From Hymenopellis radicata (Eukaryota > Basidiomycota > Agaricomycetes > Agaricales > Physalacriaceae): a DNA stretch of 12,138 bases. The notes under the pieces are model-generated. The model had not been told where the DNA came from, ran no database searches, and worked only from the letters and a program-made list of their open reading frames with translations. Position 1 is the stretch's first letter; each line of letters starts with the position of its first letter. The stretch lies in the NCBI GenBank assembly GCA_015501595.1, contig JADNRX010001250.1, positions 1 to 12,138 on the forward strand, written 5' to 3'. The position numbers and the translations under genes were made by a program. This document shows positions 9,316 through 12,138 of the stretch, one piece after another.

Positions 9316-11894
9316 CTAAGGCTCTGGCGTACCAGGCTCTCGCAAAAATGGCTCATCAGCCGTATCGACTGGCCACAGACTGTTCGCAAACATATTATCC
9401 GGGTCATACTTCTTCTTGATCTCCTTCAGACGCGCAAAGTTCTCTTCACCATAGCACGCCATGATTCTTGAAGGTGCCTCGTGCCGACCCAGGAACTATA
9501 AAAAGCATCAGCTGCAGATTAGGCGACGTTGGACTTGGAACACTCACACTGGGCAACGGCCCACCTGTCTGGTGAGGGCCTAAAGTGTCAGCAATCCACT
9601 ATCGGGGGAATGTCAAGCTGTCACTGGAAGCAGAATACGGAAACCTTTACCTCCTCCGCGGACGCAATACATCTTGGATCATCGACGCCCATCTCCCACT
9701 GATGGAGAGCGGCGATAGTGAACAAAGCTTGACGCTGCGCCTTGGGGATACATGCTCCCTCGATGTCAGCAATCCGTCCTCCGGTCAACTCGAATAGCCA
9801 CGCTATCCAAACGAGCAAAGTTAGACTCAATTAAAGAGATACGTCTATCAGATACGTACTGCAGCCAATGGGAGTATTCGCAAATTGAAGAACGGTGTCA
9901 TGAACCACATCGTCTGGTAAGGAAGTGATGAGAGCCGAGCGGATAAACCACTGACGGCCGGCTGTACAGCGTACGTTAGCGATGCCTACACGAGGAAGAC
10001 TTCGGCGACTTTACCTTTCGCTCGCAGAACCTGCGCAACACTATCTTGCTGATGTAAAAAGCTCTTCTCATGGACTTCGTTCAACAGGCATGTTTCGCCT
10101 GTCCAGGAGGATATCGCTGCAAGGAACTCCTGTCCCTTCTCCTTGGTGCCGACATAGCACATCTGGATCACGACCAGCGAGTCCTTACCTTCGGGTCCCG
10201 CAGTCAGAAGAACATTGGCGTACAACTCGCGCGGTGCGCCTTTGACGCAGTCACGGAAATGTTTAATCAGCGAGGCTGCAGTAGCAGGATGGAACCGGCT
10301 ACAGAAACCGGTCAGGGAAAGTATGGTTTCAATGTTGAGAATACTCGCTAGATGATGTTTTCCAGCGAAGACATGCGGCACCGGGAAAGCCTTCGCTTTA
10401 TATCTGGTCGCGATACCAAACGCTGGTCCTGCGCCTCGAACGGCCCACCAAAGATCTAACAAAGACGTCAGCGGCCGGTGGAAAAACCAGAAGAATGCTG
10501 ACCAGGATGGGAATCTTCGTTGACGATGACTATGCTTCCATCGGCCAAAACCATTTCGACTTCAACAAGGTTATCAACACTCAACCCGTGCAGACGACCC
10601 AAAAAGCCGAAACCGCCAAGGATCATGATAGATGACCCAAACGGGATGAGCAGCGCTGAAGAAGGTGCGTCAGACACGTCAAGAAAACACTCGACTTGGC
10701 AAACGTACAAAGGAACATGATAAGGTATGGTCGCATGTCCTCCCGAAACAGACTTTGCCTCGACAGGATTCTCCGAGGTGAAAATATCAATTTGCTTCTG
10801 ACGCATCCCAGAGCCAAAAGTCACATAGACATGCGGATGGATAGGCGTCGGGGGCGCCATAATGTTGACCTGGGCTGGCGAGAATGCTACCCGCGGACCC
10901 ATCGCAAATGGGTTGGGCAGGGGAACGCCCGAGGACCAAGACGTGATCGCCGAGCTTGGTGGATAGTTCGCAATAACATCCTGAACCGGGGCGGGTCCAC
11001 TGCTTATATATCCGAAGGGATCCCCGTCGGACTGGGTTGCAGCGTAAAGCCGCGAGGGTGCTGGTGGAGGATTGTGGATGCTTGATGGTCCTGCCGCGCC
11101 GGTAGACGCGCTCGTCGGGGGCGAGACAGACAGCGGACTAAGAGAGGACGCGGACGCGCTTGAAGGCGGGACATCGAACGATCTGCTCTGCCCGGGATCG
11201 CCAATGTGTGGAGGACTAGGAGGCTCTCTCGGACGGTACCGACGACCCCGTCCTGGTCAATCCTACGCCGGAGCGCAGAGGGTTTGAGAAAGTTCTGGAC
11301 AGCGGCAGACGCCAGATGGTATCTGCCCAACACTGGTCTCTCTTCGTCTTCCCTGCGCCGCTTACCGTTGGTGACTTGTTTTCCTTTACTTCCAGGTGGA
11401 CACATGTCAGCTAATCCAGTGTATGACCCATCTGCGGCTGGGACCTCGATGTCAGTGTCCGCAATCCGGCAGAAGGTCGATGACAATGTCTCCGCCAACG
11501 GCCCAGCCAGCGACACCGAATCCACCGGCCTTGACCGAAGGCGAAAGGGAGTGGCTTCAAACAAAACGTGACGATCCTGAACGACCATTGATAGACGTCT
11601 AAGAGCCTGCGAGTGAGACGTACGAGCTAACGTCCTTTGCGTCCACAGGCAACACTACAGCTTTGGCGGCCGTCGTCACGTTCCCGTTGAACATGGTCGT
11701 GAATTCGGGAAAACCTGGCGCAGCTAGGTGAGTATCGGGACAGATCCAGGCGGTATAGCACTCACTGGGAGCTTTCCCCTGAGGTACACTGGGCCCTTTA
11801 CAGCGCTAGCCAAGCTCGGCGTGTAGATGGGGCTCCAGGGCGGCATTGACAGCCTTGCGGTTGGTAAAGTCGAAGGGAGTGTGTCGTTGGCCAT
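9316..11894 (-). pseudogene. FAD-binding berberine-bridge-like oxidoreductase, reading frame disrupted in its 5' half
   Basis: An FAD-linked oxidase of the PCMH/BBE type (FAD_binding_4 plus BBE domains), which normally oxidises small molecules using flavin and O2. Proposed exons: 11766-11894 (uncertain), 11624-11723, 10709-11576, 10503-10655, 10349-10455, 10015-10298, 9860-9961, 9651-9802, 9548-9598, 9316-9495. Visible blocks: FNGNVTTAAKAVVLPVDAKD, SPSVKAGGFGVAGWAVGGDI, then a long Ser/Pro-rich insert, GGFGFLGRLHGLSVDNLVEV, DLWWAVRGAGPAFGIATRYK, HFRDCVKGAPRELYANVLLT, NEVHEKSFLHQQDSVAQVLR, and the BBE C-terminus YDPDNMFANSLWPV. The last five exons are clean and end in TAG. The 5' part needs six +1 corrections, at 11553-11554, 11468-11469, 11280-11285, 11246-11249, 10639-10641 and 10358-10361. 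The first exon does not join exon 2 in phase. I saw no nonsense changes in the conserved blocks, so sequence error is a real alternative to pseudogenisation. The ATG is favoured by a TATA box 57 nt upstream. Confidence 0.8.
10299..10348 (-). other. Putative GC-AG intron in the oxidoreductase gene
   Basis: On the minus strand the intron would start gcgagt and end ctgtag. Splicing here, with one A removed from the AAAA run at 10358-10361, joins FAG-NIIY to RFHPATAASL, which matches the spacing I expect in the family. Without splicing, an extra segment (residues HHLASILNIETILSLTGFC) with no counterpart in the family would be included. Confidence 0.5.
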
Positions 11895-11950
11895 GTTGAA
11901 AGTCCTGGGCAGGAAAACAGTCCGAAGAAAACGAGTGTAATGGACCCCCT

Positions 11951-11959
11951 CTTTATATA
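11951..11959 (-). promoter_or_regulatory. TATA box of the oxidoreductase gene
   Basis: On the minus strand this reads TATATAAAG, a consensus TATA box, 57 nt upstream of the ATG at 11894. The ATG itself is in the context caacATGGCC. The spacing predicts a leader of about 25-30 nt. Confidence 0.65.
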
Positions 11960-12138
11960 CCGTTAGATTGGCGGGGACTGGAATGGAATAGAGAATACCA
12001 CCCTGCCACCCCCGAAATTCTGAATGGACGGCGCCACTCTAACTAATATCGTCCAGGAAAGGCCTTTTCCGTCCAAAGACCGTTGTCTCCGTGAAGTAGG
12101 TAAACCTCTGCTTCCAAATGCGGAAAGTAGCATGGCAC
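11960..12138. other. Right-hand edge, no gene recognised
   Basis: This is upstream sequence of the oxidoreductase gene reaching the end of the window. No start codon with a coding-like frame, promoter element or RNA gene could be supported on either strand. Confidence 0.5.

Noticed and set aside
10358..11554. Programmed ribosomal frameshifting as an explanation for the shifts in the oxidoreductase
   Set aside because: Six separate shifts in one gene, without slippery heptamers or pseudoknots that I can see, is not plausible.
10696..11571. Plus-strand ORFs opposite the oxidoreductase (for example 11206-11571)
   Set aside because: They oppose the conserved minus-strand blocks and reflect the absence of stops in a biased, Ser/Pro-rich coding region.
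5362..11894. A biosynthetic gene cluster made of the cyclase, transporter and FAD oxidoreductase
   Set aside because: There is no core synthase, regulator or shared promoter motif. SulP carries inorganic anions and the oxidoreductase is disrupted, so adjacency alone does not support a pathway.

Overview
The window looks like a piece of an Agaricomycete (mushroom- or polypore-type basidiomycete) nuclear chromosome. The evidence is a split gene architecture with many 47-57 nt GT-AG introns, TATA boxes shortly upstream of start codons, and a gene of the DUF6535 family, a multicopy family of mushroom-forming fungi. No bacterial operon, RNA gene, CRISPR array or intact mobile element was seen.

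Layout. Positions 1-2681 contain no gene I can identify; the only candidate is a small ORF at 448-783 (-) with a TATA box at a plausible distance. Positions 2682-5066 (-) hold a clearly broken DUF6535-family gene: its frame is scattered over all three minus frames, with Trp-to-stop changes, frameshifts and deletions. A 295-bp divergent promoter region separates it from 5362-6048 (+), an intact intronless cyclase-family (KynB-like) metal hydrolase. After 145 bp the convergent SulP anion transporter gene follows at 6194-9016 (-). I resolved it into 13 exons that join in frame to 668 codons, ending in a STAS domain. About 300 bp of promoter separate it from 9316-11894 (-), a berberine-bridge-enzyme-like FAD oxidoreductase of about 10 exons. 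Its last five exons read cleanly, but its 5' half needs six single-base corrections, each an extra base in a short homopolymer run. A TATA box lies at 11951-11959.

The genes do not form a recognisable pathway. The cyclase and the SulP transporter appear functional and independent. The DUF6535 copy is dead. The FAD oxidoreductase is either decaying or carries local sequence errors. The most unusual points are the one-directional indel pattern in the oxidoreductase, its long disordered basic and Ser/Pro-rich insertion inside the FAD-binding domain, and the loss of both usual covalent flavin ligands. I found no convincing evidence of a wholly new biological system.
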